From: Pedobacter psychrophilus
GTDB lineage: Bacteria; Bacteroidota; Bacteroidia; Sphingobacteriales; Sphingobacteriaceae
Assembly (NCBI RefSeq): GCF_001652725.1
Contig: NZ_LWHJ01000022.1
Span: forward strand, 62,001-126,000
Reading direction: 5' to 3'
Length of the DNA: 64,000 nucleotides
Shown: piece after piece, positions 34,742 through 44,063 of the stretch
Numbering within the stretch: position 1 is the first letter of the stretch
Layout of the letters: every line of letters begins with the position of its first letter
Notes under the pieces: model-generated
Databases searched by the model: none
Told to the model about the DNA's origin: nothing
The model's input: only the letters and a program-made list of their open reading frames with translations
Translations under genes and position numbers: made by a program

Positions 34742-35845
34742 ATGAAAAACAAAATTTTAATTTGTGCTTTATTAGCCACTATAATTTTTACACAAGCTTG
34801 TAACACAACTAAAAAAGTAACCGCAAATCAAGCTAATTCTGATACAGAAAAAGCTATGATTAAAGCTTTACAGTGGCAAGAAGCGCATCCAATTGTAGAA
34901 AAATCGCCTATGGATTGGACAAATGGAGCATATTATACAGGGGTGGTTAAAGCGCATGAAGCAACCAAAAATCCTGAATTTTTGAATGCTTTAAGAGGAA
35001 TGGCAAAGAGTAATAATTGGCAAACTTATATCCGTATAAATAGTGCTGATGATGTAGCCATCAGCTATGCATACCTTTATTTAAAGACAATTGGAGATAA
35101 GGATGTCAATCTTAAACCAACCGAAGATTTTATAAAAAAACATTTAGCATATCAAGAAACCCAAAAACGTGATAAACCTTTATGGTGGTGGTGTGATGCG
35201 CTTTTTATGGCTCCACCTGTTTTTACCGTACTTTCAAAAGTAAATAATGATCCTGCTTTGCTTGATGAAATGTATAAACATTATATAGAAACTTATGATT
35301 TATTGTACGATAAAGAAGAACATCTTTTTGCAAGAGATAATCGGTTTTTATGGACCGGTGCAAGTACAGATAAAAAAGAACAAAATGGAAAGAAAATATT
35401 TTGGTCTAGGGGAAACGGATGGGTTTTAGGCGGTCTTGCCTTAATATTACAGGATATGCCAAAAAATTATGTTCATCGTCCTTTTTTTGAACAACTATTT
35501 AAAGAAATGGCAACCAAAGTTAAAACCTTACAACAACCTGATGGTATGTGGACTACTAGCTTACTCTCACCAGAATCTTACGATCACACAGAAACTAGTG
35601 GAAGTGGATTTTTTACTTACGGTATTGCCTGGGGAATTAACAACGGATTGTTAAAAGCTTCTGAATTTAAGCCTGTGGTAGCTAAAGCTTGGCCCGCACT
35701 GCTGAAAATTCAAAAAGAAGATGGAATGGTTGGCTTTGTTCAAAATATAGGATTTGATCCACGCCCTGCAACAGCAGAAAGCTGGCAAAATTACGGTACT
35801 GGCGCATTTTTGCTTGCAGGTAGCGAAGTTCTGAAAATGAAATAA
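34742..35845 (+). CDS. GH105 unsaturated uronyl (rhamnogalacturonyl-type) hydrolase, lipoprotein
   Basis: A 367-aa (alpha/alpha)6-barrel enzyme of the YteR/YesR family, with lipobox Cys20 (FTQACNTTKK). Motifs include MDWTNGAYYTGVVKAHEAT, WWWCDALFMAPPVF with the likely catalytic Asp152, FWSRGNGWVLGGLALIL, QQPDGMWTTSLL and ETSGSGFFTYGIAWGINNG. GH105 enzymes hydrate the double bond of the 4,5-unsaturated uronic acid that lyases leave at a non-reducing end, releasing it from the oligosaccharide. Known members act on rhamnogalacturonan, ulvan or other glucuronate-containing fragments. No rhamnosidase or pectin backbone enzyme is nearby, so the pectin meaning of the name is not supported here. Confidence 0.9.
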   Translation: MKNKILICALLATIIFTQACNTTKKVTANQANSDTEKAMIKALQWQEAHPIVEKSPMDWTNGAYYTGVVKAHEATKNPEFLNALRGMAKSNNWQTYIRINSADDVAISYAYLYLKTIGDKDVNLKPTEDFIKKHLAYQETQKRDKPLWWWCDALFMAPPVFTVLSKVNNDPALLDEMYKHYIETYDLLYDKEEHLFARDNRFLWTGASTDKKEQNGKKIFWSRGNGWVLGGLALILQDMPKNYVHRPFFEQLFKEMATKVKTLQQPDGMWTTSLLSPESYDHTETSGSGFFTYGIAWGINNGLLKASEFKPVVAKAWPALLKIQKEDGMVGFVQNIGFDPRPATAESWQNYGTGAFLLAGSEVLKMK

Positions 35846-35932
35846 GCTCAATTTTAGTTTGAGTGATAAATGGAGCTGCCAAATATCAAATAGGTTAAGC
35901 TTATTTTAACATTAAATCGTTAAAAAAATATA

Positions 35933-37570
35933 ATGACCAAAAAACCTTTTTTGCTAGCTGCTTTAATGTTCGCTATTCTTCCTGCTTTTTCCCAAAATTG
36001 GAGAAGTAGTTTATATCCACAAAATTGGAAACCTGGGATGCAAGATAGTGCCGGAAGATTCCTTCACGATTTTTCTTATGCCGGGTACCATCGTGGAGAG
36101 AAGGCAATTCCGCATACAAAAAAGAATATTACAGATGTTACTAAGTCGCCTTATTTTGTTGATAATACAGGCAAAGAAGAAGTAACGATAGCAATTCAAA
36201 AGGCATTAACTGATGTAGGCCAAAATGGGGGCGGGGTAGTTTATTTACCAGCTGGAAAATATAAAGTAGATGTTTCTGCTGCTAAAGCTAATTCTTTAAA
36301 AATCAATTACAGCAATGTGGTTTTAAGAGGTGCTGGGATAGGCAAAACATTTATATTTAATGATAATGCTAACGTTAGAAACGTTTCTATTATACAGGCT
36401 AAACCACTTTCTGGCGGAAATTGGCTAAAGCCAGAAAGTGAAGTTGTTAGCATAACAAAAGATTTGTTGCTACCCACTCAAACTATTCCGGTTTCATCTA
36501 CAAAAGATTTTAAAGTTGGAGATTGGATAATTTTAAGATCTGATGTTACCAAAGAATTTATTAAGGAACATGATATGGATAATCTGTGGGCAACCTCTTT
36601 AGTAGGAACTATGTTTTACAGATATATTACTGCAATCAATAAAAAAGACAACACCATACAGGTTGATGCACCTACCAGATATTTTCTTAAACTGCGAGAC
36701 AATGCAAGGATTTACAAAGTGAAGCCTGCATTAAGCGAGGTTGGGATAGAAAATTTTTCGATTGCTAATCAGCAATCTGTTTTGCCTGGTTTGGGTAATT
36801 TAGAGTTTGATACTAAAGGTACAGCTGCTTATGAAGTTCATGGTGCTAACATGATTATGATTAATAGCGCCATTAATTGTTGGATTAAAAATGTAAGTAC
36901 CTATAAGCCTGAAGAAAATAAAGACGATTTTCATTTGGTTTCTAGTGGAATATTATTGCAGAGTTCCAGATTTGTAACGGTTGATTCTTGCTCTTTTCAG
37001 AAAACCCAATATTATGGCGAAGGCGGTAATGGATACATGTACACTTTAGGATCAAATGATTGTTTGATTAAAGATTGTTTTGCAGCATACGCCCGTCATA
37101 ATTACGATTTTAAAACAATGAAAAGCAACGGGAATGTTATTTTACGTTGCAGGGGAGAAAATTCAAGTCTTGCCAGCGATTTTCACATGCATCTAAGTAT
37201 GTCTAACCTTTTTGATAACACTACTTTAAATAAAGATTTTTTAGAGGCTAAATTCAGACCTTGGGGTACATTGCCAGATATGCATGGTTATCCAACTACA
37301 CAAAGTGTTTATTGGAATACCGTTGGTGAAGCGTATCCAAAAAAATCTCCTTATGTTATCGATTCAGAACAGTTTGGTTGGGGATATGTTATCGGAACAA
37401 GTGGCCCAGCTAGTGATGTTAAAACTTCGCCAACTGCCGGGAAAATAAAAGAGTATGAGTATGATTCTTCTCCAGAAGATTTTAAGGAAGGAATAGGTAC
37501 TGGGGATCATTTAATGCCAAAATCTCTTTATTTGGATCAATTAGAAAGACGGTTAAAAGCCCATAAATAA
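35933..37570 (+). CDS. Secreted right-handed beta-helix protein, pectate-lyase-like (Pectate_lyase_3 type)
   Basis: A 545-aa secreted protein with signal peptide ending LPAFSQ. The N-terminal helix cap has the Pectate_lyase_3 pattern (VDNTGKEEVTIAIQKAL, GGGVVYLPAGKYKV, NVVLRGAGIGKT). Short parallel beta-helix turns follow (NSAINCWIKNVST, SRFVTVDSCSFQKTQYYG, SNDCLIKDCFAAYARHNYDF, GNVILRCRGEN). The family includes lyases and GH55-like or GH28-like hydrolases; I cannot name catalytic residues. It lies between GH105 and a clan GH-A enzyme whose start is 2 nt after its stop, so translational coupling is likely. A role as a uronate lyase supplying GH105 substrate is inferred. Confidence 0.75.
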   Translation: MTKKPFLLAALMFAILPAFSQNWRSSLYPQNWKPGMQDSAGRFLHDFSYAGYHRGEKAIPHTKKNITDVTKSPYFVDNTGKEEVTIAIQKALTDVGQNGGGVVYLPAGKYKVDVSAAKANSLKINYSNVVLRGAGIGKTFIFNDNANVRNVSIIQAKPLSGGNWLKPESEVVSITKDLLLPTQTIPVSSTKDFKVGDWIILRSDVTKEFIKEHDMDNLWATSLVGTMFYRYITAINKKDNTIQVDAPTRYFLKLRDNARIYKVKPALSEVGIENFSIANQQSVLPGLGNLEFDTKGTAAYEVHGANMIMINSAINCWIKNVSTYKPEENKDDFHLVSSGILLQSSRFVTVDSCSFQKTQYYGEGGNGYMYTLGSNDCLIKDCFAAYARHNYDFKTMKSNGNVILRCRGENSSLASDFHMHLSMSNLFDNTTLNKDFLEAKFRPWGTLPDMHGYPTTQSVYWNTVGEAYPKKSPYVIDSEQFGWGYVIGTSGPASDVKTSPTAGKIKEYEYDSSPEDFKEGIGTGDHLMPKSLYLDQLERRLKAHK

Positions 37571-37572
37571 AA

Positions 37573-38886
37573 ATGAAAATCATTTTAATCTCTATTCTGA
37601 TCATCTTTTACAGCGATTTTACTATTGCTCAACAAAACGTTAAATCTAAAAATGAAAGTTTAGCTACTACAATAAGTCCTTACTTATTTGGTCAAAATGC
37701 GTGGGAAAAAAACGAAATATTTAAAGTCATTGATGATATAAAAGCAGTCCATTATCAAACCATAAGGATAGGCGGAAATGGATATGAAAACGGTGGCTTT
37801 ATGAATAAAGAGGTCATTAAACTAATTGATTACGCTCGTTCTGTTGGTGCAGAACCAATTGTTCAAATGCCACGTCAGTTAAAAAATGATGATAAAGCTT
37901 TTAAGGCGATTTCTTATTTAAATGGCGAATTACATAAAAACATCAAATTTTGGAGTATTGGTAACGAACCAGATCATCATAATCAATTGTCTTCGCCAGA
38001 AGAAGTATATGATTACTTCATAAAAATTGCTGCCCAGATTAAAAGATACGACCCCAAGGCAACAATAATGGGATTCGATTTAGCATCATACAAACTAAAA
38101 TATCTAACAAGGCTTTTAGGAGGTGATTTGGATGTGACTAAAAAAGTTCCCAATCAAGATTACTATTATTTGGATATAGTAAGCTTTCATAACTACAAAT
38201 TTAAAGACATTACAGGTTTTGAAAAAAATGTAAAAGATTTAAATCAATTATTAAATCCTATAAATTCAAAAAGAGAAGAGAGTGAAAAAATAGGATGGGC
38301 AATTACCGAATTTAATTCACATTGGATTGTAGACAAAAGTTTAGGGGAAGATTTTTTACCGTACAGTTTTTATAACGGACAAATTTTTGCCGAGATGTAC
38401 GATTTGGGAATGCGAGAGGGAGCTTTTACCATTTGCCCTTGGAGTATTTTAGAGGGAGGAGCGGATAGGGAAGGAACAGATTTAGGGATGTTTGACTTAA
38501 TTGGAGGAAAATATTTTCCGCGGTCCAATTATTATCATACTCAAATGCTGACTCAAAATTTCCGTAGTATCTACCTAAGTCATCAAAATAAGAGTGAAAT
38601 TACGGTAATACCAATGGGCGATAAATTAGGTGTTTCTGTGATGATTATTAATAAAAATAAATCTAATGGCTTTAAGTATAAGTTACAACTTAACCTGGAT
38701 AAGGACAAAAATAATCAAGATGTAATTGCAATTGATGCAAATTTAAAAACAGTTTTAAAAATTGATATACAACCTGCATCTACACAGATGTTTATATTCA
38801 ATAATAAAGGTAAACTTATTAAAAAATACACCTATTCATCTAAGGATGAAGAGATGAAAAACCCACCTAAAATAGAAACGTTTTAA
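37573..38886 (+). CDS. Clan GH-A glycoside hydrolase, family unassigned (short form)
   Basis: A 437-aa secreted protein with signal peptide MKIILISILIIFYSDFTIAQ. The TIM barrel has ISPYLFGQNAW at its first strand, QTIRIGGNGYENGG, acid/base Glu132 in FWSIGNEPDHHN, DIVSFHNYKF and nucleophile Glu246 in WAITEFNSHWIV. A C-terminal beta domain (VSVMIINKNKSNGFKYKLQL) follows, as in GH39, GH44, GH51 and GH79. I could not place it in one of these families. The catalytic part is clearly related to residues 210-640 of the 817-aa protein at 39087. No sorting tail is present, so it is probably periplasmic, while its relative is exported. Confidence 0.75.
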   Translation: MKIILISILIIFYSDFTIAQQNVKSKNESLATTISPYLFGQNAWEKNEIFKVIDDIKAVHYQTIRIGGNGYENGGFMNKEVIKLIDYARSVGAEPIVQMPRQLKNDDKAFKAISYLNGELHKNIKFWSIGNEPDHHNQLSSPEEVYDYFIKIAAQIKRYDPKATIMGFDLASYKLKYLTRLLGGDLDVTKKVPNQDYYYLDIVSFHNYKFKDITGFEKNVKDLNQLLNPINSKREESEKIGWAITEFNSHWIVDKSLGEDFLPYSFYNGQIFAEMYDLGMREGAFTICPWSILEGGADREGTDLGMFDLIGGKYFPRSNYYHTQMLTQNFRSIYLSHQNKSEITVIPMGDKLGVSVMIINKNKSNGFKYKLQLNLDKDKNNQDVIAIDANLKTVLKIDIQPASTQMFIFNNKGKLIKKYTYSSKDEEMKNPPKIETF

Positions 38887-38910
38887 AAATTCATCAACTT
38901 TCTAAATAAT

Positions 38911-38974
38911 ACATTTGTAGCCCGAAATAAGCATAAATGTATACCTCTTATGATTTTTAATTGCTAGATATTTG
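38911..38974 (+). promoter_or_regulatory. Tandem half-site operator and -7-like box (site F)
   Basis: Half-sites ACATTTGTAGCCCGAAAT (38911) and ATAAATGTATACCTCTTATG (38933) repeat every 22 bp; the second has CCT at 38944. GATATTTG starts 23 bp later, at 38967. The leader to the ATG is about 112 nt. Confidence 0.65.
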
Positions 38975-39086
38975 AATTATCCAATTAAAATTGGAAGCCA
39001 ATTATTCAACCTTGTAAAAATCAAATTGTAAGAAATTCATAAAAGATTTCTTCTCAAAAAAACCATAAAAAATCAAAATCGATCGT

Positions 39087-41540
39087 ATGAAAAAAACGTT
39101 ACTCTTTGTATCATTTTGTGCAATTTATTTTTCCGCTAATGCACAGTTAAACTATAATTTTAATGCAGCAAATGGAAGCCCAACTTCGGGAATTCCAAGT
39201 GGTTTTTCCGCTAGTGATGTCACGGCTAATAATACTGACAAAACCTCAGATTTTTTTACCACAGTTTCTCCATCAAGCGGATATAACGGGGCAAGCTGTA
39301 CTGGAAATATCACAACAGCCGCTAAGGCAGGCAATGCTGCAACAAATATTGCTAACTTATCTTATTTTGAATTTGCCATTACGCCATCATCAACAGAAAG
39401 AGTAAAAATTTCTAGTATCAGTTTTGGCTCAAGATCTATAGGCACTAGTGGCGGACCAACATCGTATGTAATTCGTACAAGTATTGATAATTATGTGGCC
39501 AATGTGTCATCAGTAAACATCAACTCAAGCTCTATATGGACACTTTATAGTAACCAATTTTCTCTGCCGCTAATTGGGGCTATCAACACCGCTGTAACCG
39601 TTAGAATTTATGCAAATAACGGAACTGGAGCTGTTGGAACTACAAATAACTGGCGGATAGATGACTTAAACATTAATTTTTTAAATCGTCCAACAATCTC
39701 AAATTATTTAATGGGGCAAAATGCGTGGCTACCAAAAGGTACTTTTGGTAGTGCAGTTTATAACGGACAACTTAATGTGCTTTGGCCAACTATAAAAGCG
39801 AGTGGCGTAAAAATGATTAGGATTGGAGGGGCCTGGGCAGAAGGAGCAATGTTGCCAGGAGATAAAGTGGTTGATTTGATAGATTCTATTCGAAAAATAG
39901 GCGCAGAACCAATGGTTCAAGTAGCTACTAATAGAGGAAATATTTCTGCCACACAAGCTGCAAACCTGGTGCAATATGTTAATATCACAAATAACAGAAA
40001 TGTGAAGTATTGGATAATTGGAAATGAACCAGATATTGGATCAACAACTGCTCCTGTTGCTACCGTTGCTACCTATATTAAATCTTTTTCTTCAGCAATG
40101 AAAGTAAAAGATCCAAGTATTTTAATTGTAGGGCCAGAATGTGCTTATTATAACAGTAATTATTATCCATCATTAATCGGTGGTGCTAATGACATTACTG
40201 GGAAAGATGCTAATGGTAGGTATTATGTAGATGTCATATCTTTTCATACCTATCCTTTTAACGGGACGCAAACAAGGTCTCAGGTTGTTTCTGGTGGACA
40301 AAGCTTATCCAATAATGTAGATAATTTATTAAATTTAATGAATAATGCTAATGTTTTAAATAACAGAATAGGCGCTGATCAGCTGAAATGGGCAATTACA
40401 GAATTTAATGTGAATTTTAGTAATCCTACTACCAATAATATTTCTGGCGTTGGAGTTCATTCATTTTTGAATGGGCAATTTTGGGCTGATGCATTTAATG
40501 TTGGAATGTCTAAAGGAGCATTAACTATTACGCCCTGGTCGGTGCATGAAAGCGGTGGTGGTAGAGGAACAGGAGATTTAGGTTATATGGATGGATCTGG
40601 TGTTACATTAAAACCTCGTTCATCTTATTATCATGAAAAAATGATTTCTGATAACATTAAAGGCAATTATATCCAATCTGTCAATAATCAAACTTTGGTA
40701 ACAACAATTGGCGCTATTAGAAATGATACGGTATCGGTAATGTTGGTAAACAAAAGTGATGTAACCAATTACGGTTACGCTTTACAATTATCAGAACAAC
40801 CAGTTACTGATCCTGCCGTTATGAAAATTAATTTGTTTGCAGATATCAACGTACTTTATAAGGATAATATTGATGCACAAACAACTGTAGTATTGGTGTT
40901 TAATAAAACCGGTGCTTTAATTAAAAAAATAGTTTATGGTATTACACAGGCAACAAGTCAGATAGCACCTTTAGAAACAAATTATATATTACCCTTAACA
41001 TGGATAAATTTTTCTGCACAAAAACAAAGTAACGGAAGCGTTTTATTAAACTGGCTTGTTGGTGATTTAGTAAACACACAGTTGTTTGAAATTGAAAGAT
41101 TAGTTGGAAATGATTTTTTATCTATAGGCGTTAAAAACTCAACAGACGGAAAAGGTAATCAGCTTTACAATTTTGTAGATAAAATCCCATTTAATGGGAC
41201 TAATTATTATCGAATAAAACAGTTGGATAAAAATGGGGACTTTACTTATTCTAAAATAATCTCCATTAATGTTTTAAATTACACTCAGCAATGGGAGGTT
41301 TATCCTAACCCTGCAAGTAGTGAAAATCCTTTATTCCAATTAAGATTAAATGAAGATGCAAAGACACTAATCATATCATTATATGATTCATCAGCTAAGA
41401 AAATTATCGAAAAAAGCCTAATTAATTTAAATAAAGGGAGTGATGTAATCATAAACCCAGAAATTTTAAAATCAGGTTTCTATTTTATAGAGGTTACTCA
41501 AAATGGAATAAAGAAAACCGAAAAGTTAATTGTAAGATAA
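39087..41540 (+). CDS. T9SS-secreted multidomain clan GH-A glycoside hydrolase
   Basis: An 817-aa protein with signal peptide MKKTLLFVSFCAIYFSANA. Residues about 20-205 are a beta-sandwich (NFNAANGSPTSGIPSGFSA, WRIDDLNINF) that may bind carbohydrate. Residues about 210-640 are the TIM barrel plus a beta domain, with YLMGQNAWLP, MIRIGGAWAEG, acid/base Glu314 in YWIIGNEPDIGS and nucleophile Glu439 in WAITEFNVNF. Residues about 650-735 are a fibronectin-like module (LPLTWINFSAQKQSNGSV, NYYRIKQLDKNGDF). The final 75 residues are a type A T9SS sorting domain (WEVYPNPASSENP, SGFYFIEVTQNGIKKTEK). It probably attacks the polymer outside the cell as an endo-enzyme. It is first in the operator F operon, with a GH3 26 nt downstream. 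Confidence 0.82.
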   Translation: MKKTLLFVSFCAIYFSANAQLNYNFNAANGSPTSGIPSGFSASDVTANNTDKTSDFFTTVSPSSGYNGASCTGNITTAAKAGNAATNIANLSYFEFAITPSSTERVKISSISFGSRSIGTSGGPTSYVIRTSIDNYVANVSSVNINSSSIWTLYSNQFSLPLIGAINTAVTVRIYANNGTGAVGTTNNWRIDDLNINFLNRPTISNYLMGQNAWLPKGTFGSAVYNGQLNVLWPTIKASGVKMIRIGGAWAEGAMLPGDKVVDLIDSIRKIGAEPMVQVATNRGNISATQAANLVQYVNITNNRNVKYWIIGNEPDIGSTTAPVATVATYIKSFSSAMKVKDPSILIVGPECAYYNSNYYPSLIGGANDITGKDANGRYYVDVISFHTYPFNGTQTRSQVVSGGQSLSNNVDNLLNLMNNANVLNNRIGADQLKWAITEFNVNFSNPTTNNISGVGVHSFLNGQFWADAFNVGMSKGALTITPWSVHESGGGRGTGDLGYMDGSGVTLKPRSSYYHEKMISDNIKGNYIQSVNNQTLVTTIGAIRNDTVSVMLVNKSDVTNYGYALQLSEQPVTDPAVMKINLFADINVLYKDNIDAQTTVVLVFNKTGALIKKIVYGITQATSQIAPLETNYILPLTWINFSAQKQSNGSVLLNWLVGDLVNTQLFEIERLVGNDFLSIGVKNSTDGKGNQLYNFVDKIPFNGTNYYRIKQLDKNGDFTYSKIISINVLNYTQQWEVYPNPASSENPLFQLRLNEDAKTLIISLYDSSAKKIIEKSLINLNKGSDVIINPEILKSGFYFIEVTQNGIKKTEKLIVR

Positions 41541-41566
41541 AACCAATAAAAATTTATAAATAATAT

Positions 41567-43810
41567 ATGCAAATCATTAAGCTGGCAAAAGATTTTAAGA
41601 TACTTACATTTTCGCTTTTGTTGATAACCATATCAGCCAAAGCCCAAAAAACCACTATCGAATTTAAAGTAGATTCCGTATTAAACCTGATGACCTTGCA
41701 GGAAAAGGTTGGTCAACTTAACCAGTTAAATGCTGGTGATGTTACCGGACCGAGCGATGAAAAAAACAGAAACATACTTGAAGAAATACGTAGTGGTAAA
41801 TTGGGGTCATTACTTAATGTTAGGGGTGCTAAAATCACCAATGAATTACAACAAGAAGCCATGAAATCGCGGTTAAAAATTCCGTTAATCTTTGGTCAGG
41901 ATGTAATACATGGTTATAGGGTAATTTTTCCGATTCCTTTAGCTGAAGCTGCCTCTTGGGATTTGGATGAGATTAAATTATCAGCAAGAGTTTCTGCCAG
42001 AGAAGCATCCTCATCAGGCATAAACTGGACATTTGCTCCTATGGTAGATATTGCCAGAGACCCACGTTGGGGCAGAGTAATGGAAGGTGCCGGCGAGGAC
42101 CCTTATTTAGGTTCTGCCATTGCAAGAGCCAGGGTTCAAGGTTTTCAAGGAACTGGTTTAGGAGATTTAAATGCAGTAATGGCTTGCGCCAAACATTTTG
42201 CAGCTTATGGGGCCGCAATTGCGGGAAGGGATTATAACGCAGTTGATATGAGTAAGAGGCAACTTTGGGAAGTTTATTTGCCGCCATTTAAAGCCGCTTT
42301 AGATGCCGGTGCTGCAACATTTATGAATTCATTTAATAGTTTAAACGGCACTCCTGCAACTGGAAATAGTTATCTGCAAAGAGATATTTTAAAAGGAGCA
42401 TGGGGGTTCAAGGGGTTTGTAGTTAGCGATTGGGATTCAATTAAAGAAATGGTTGCACATGGTTATGCCAAAGATTTAAAAGAAGCCGCACAAATGGCCA
42501 TTGCCGCCGGAAACGACATGGATATGGAAAGCAAGGCTTACGATAATAATTTAGCCAATTTGGTAAAAGAAGGAAAGGTAAATATAGACCAGGTTAATGA
42601 AGCCGTTAAACGCATACTAACCAAAAAGTTTGAACTAGGATTGTTTGATAACCCCTATCGCTTTAGCGATGAAAAAAGAGAAAAATTAGAACTCAACTCT
42701 TCAGCAAATAAAGCATCATCAAGAGAGGTAGCCAAAAAAAGTATAGTATTGTTAAAAAATGAAACAGGAATTCTTCCGCTTTCAAAATCTACAAAAACCA
42801 TTGCTTTAATTGGTCCTTTAGTTAAAGCAAATCAAGATATGAGAGGTTTTTGGGCCCTTTCATGGGGAAAGGATGATATTCCTGTTTCTTTATATGAAGG
42901 CGTAAAAAATAAATTGGGAAATTCTACTAATATATTGTACTCAAAAGGTTGCAATACTAACGATAGCATTAAAAGAGATTTTACTGAGGCGATAGCAACC
43001 GCAATGAAAGCAGATGTAGTTGTTATGGCAATTGGAGAAACCTTCGATATGTCTGGAGAAGCAAAAAGCAAAGCTGATATTCATATTCCAGGGATGCAGG
43101 AAGAATTGGTTAAGGCAATTGTAAAAACCGGAAAGCCGTTGGTAGTTTTGGTAATGGGTGGCAGACCTCTTGTATTTAATTATACTGCTACTAATGTAAA
43201 ATCAATTTTATTTACATGGTTTTTAGGTAGCCAAGCCGGAGATGCAATGGCAGATGTACTTTTTGGAGATTATAATCCTGCTGGAAAGCTGCCTATAACT
43301 TTCCCCAAAAGTTTAGGTCAAATTCCAATTTATTATGCGCAAACAAATACCGGAAGGCCATTTGAAGAAGGTAAAAGCCCAAATTATAGATCTGTTTATT
43401 TAGATATTAGCAACTCGCCACAATATGCATTTGGTCATGGTTTAAGTTACACCACTTTTAAATACAGCAATCTTAAGTTAGATAAAGCCGAGATTGCATT
43501 AAATGATACGATAAAAGTAAGTGTTGAAATAACAAATTCAGGTAAATATTCAGGAGAAGAAGTGGTACAACTTTATATAAAAGACAAGGTTGCACAACCT
43601 GTAAGGCCAATATTAGAATTAAAGGATTTTCAAAAAATAAAGTTAAAGCCCGGTGAAACTAAAAAGCTCATTTTTTATATCGAAAAAGAAAAGCTGTCTT
43701 TTTATAATGATGATTTAAAATGGATAACACAGCCAGGCGATTTTGAAGTAATGATTGGTAGTTCTTCCGATGATATTAGGTTGAAAAGTGATTTTGTGTT
43801 GAAAGAATAA
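41567..43810 (+). CDS. Glycoside hydrolase family 3, BglX-like
   Basis: A 747-aa secreted GH3 with signal peptide ending TISAKAQ. Motifs are NLMTLEEKVGQ-like (here NLMTLQEKVGQLNQLNAG), FGQDVIHGYRVIFPIPLAEA, DIARDPRWGRVMEGAGEDP, KHFAAYGAAIAGRDY and the nucleophile Asp288 in FVVSDWDSIKEM. The C-terminal sandwich (KKSIVLLKNETGILPLS) and the fibronectin III-like domain (FGHGLSYTTFKY) are intact. Its catalytic motifs are closest in wording to the GH3 at 5599-7884. It would finish off oligosaccharides made by the T9SS clan GH-A enzyme encoded just upstream. A terminator follows 33 nt after the stop. Confidence 0.92.
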   Translation: MQIIKLAKDFKILTFSLLLITISAKAQKTTIEFKVDSVLNLMTLQEKVGQLNQLNAGDVTGPSDEKNRNILEEIRSGKLGSLLNVRGAKITNELQQEAMKSRLKIPLIFGQDVIHGYRVIFPIPLAEAASWDLDEIKLSARVSAREASSSGINWTFAPMVDIARDPRWGRVMEGAGEDPYLGSAIARARVQGFQGTGLGDLNAVMACAKHFAAYGAAIAGRDYNAVDMSKRQLWEVYLPPFKAALDAGAATFMNSFNSLNGTPATGNSYLQRDILKGAWGFKGFVVSDWDSIKEMVAHGYAKDLKEAAQMAIAAGNDMDMESKAYDNNLANLVKEGKVNIDQVNEAVKRILTKKFELGLFDNPYRFSDEKREKLELNSSANKASSREVAKKSIVLLKNETGILPLSKSTKTIALIGPLVKANQDMRGFWALSWGKDDIPVSLYEGVKNKLGNSTNILYSKGCNTNDSIKRDFTEAIATAMKADVVVMAIGETFDMSGEAKSKADIHIPGMQEELVKAIVKTGKPLVVLVMGGRPLVFNYTATNVKSILFTWFLGSQAGDAMADVLFGDYNPAGKLPITFPKSLGQIPIYYAQTNTGRPFEEGKSPNYRSVYLDISNSPQYAFGHGLSYTTFKYSNLKLDKAEIALNDTIKVSVEITNSGKYSGEEVVQLYIKDKVAQPVRPILELKDFQKIKLKPGETKKLIFYIEKEKLSFYNDDLKWITQPGDFEVMIGSSSDDIRLKSDFVLKE

Positions 43811-43842
43811 TAGCTTTTAAATTTATTTCTAAATATAATCTC

Positions 43843-43874
43843 AAAGCCTGACTATTTAAGAGCCAGGTTTTTTT
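43843..43874 (+). terminator. Rho-independent terminator after the GH3 gene
   Basis: The stem AAGCCTGACT (from 43844) / AGCCAGGTTT (43861-43870) pairs with one mismatch and one G-T pair around a 7-nt loop and runs into T7 (43868-43874). Confidence 0.75.
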
Positions 43875-43931
43875 ATGCTCAAAAAATCAAATCAATAAGC
43901 CATTAATGTTTTTTAAAGCGGCTTTTTTACT

Positions 43932-43994
43932 CATTTGCCCCTTAATCACGGTACAAATGTAATCTATAATTTAAGGCTTATGTACCTAGTTTAG
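43932..43994 (+). promoter_or_regulatory. Tandem half-site operator and -7-like box (site G) for the GH88-PL8 operon
   Basis: Half-sites CATTTGCCCCTTAATCAC (43932) and ACAAATGTAATCTATAATT (43953) have CCT at 43940 and TCT at 43963. The box TAGTTTAG, one base off TAnnTTTG, starts 24 bp later at 43987. Sites H and I share this TAnnTTAG form. Confidence 0.6.
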
Positions 43995-44063
43995 CATTAC
44001 AATTTAAGGTGCTAGAATCTTTAATCTAGTACTAGTTTATAACCAAGATATCCTTTATTTAAA

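Noticed and set aside
34742-37570. Pectin utilization locus based on GH105 and the beta-helix protein
   Set aside because: No GH28, PL1, PL9, PL11, GH78 or pectin esterase is present, and GH10, GH88 and PL8 point to a glucuronate/xylose substrate.
44012-44029. CTAGA...TCTAG inverted repeat in the leader of GH88
   Set aside because: It is short, AT-rich and without partner copies; chance is a sufficient explanation.
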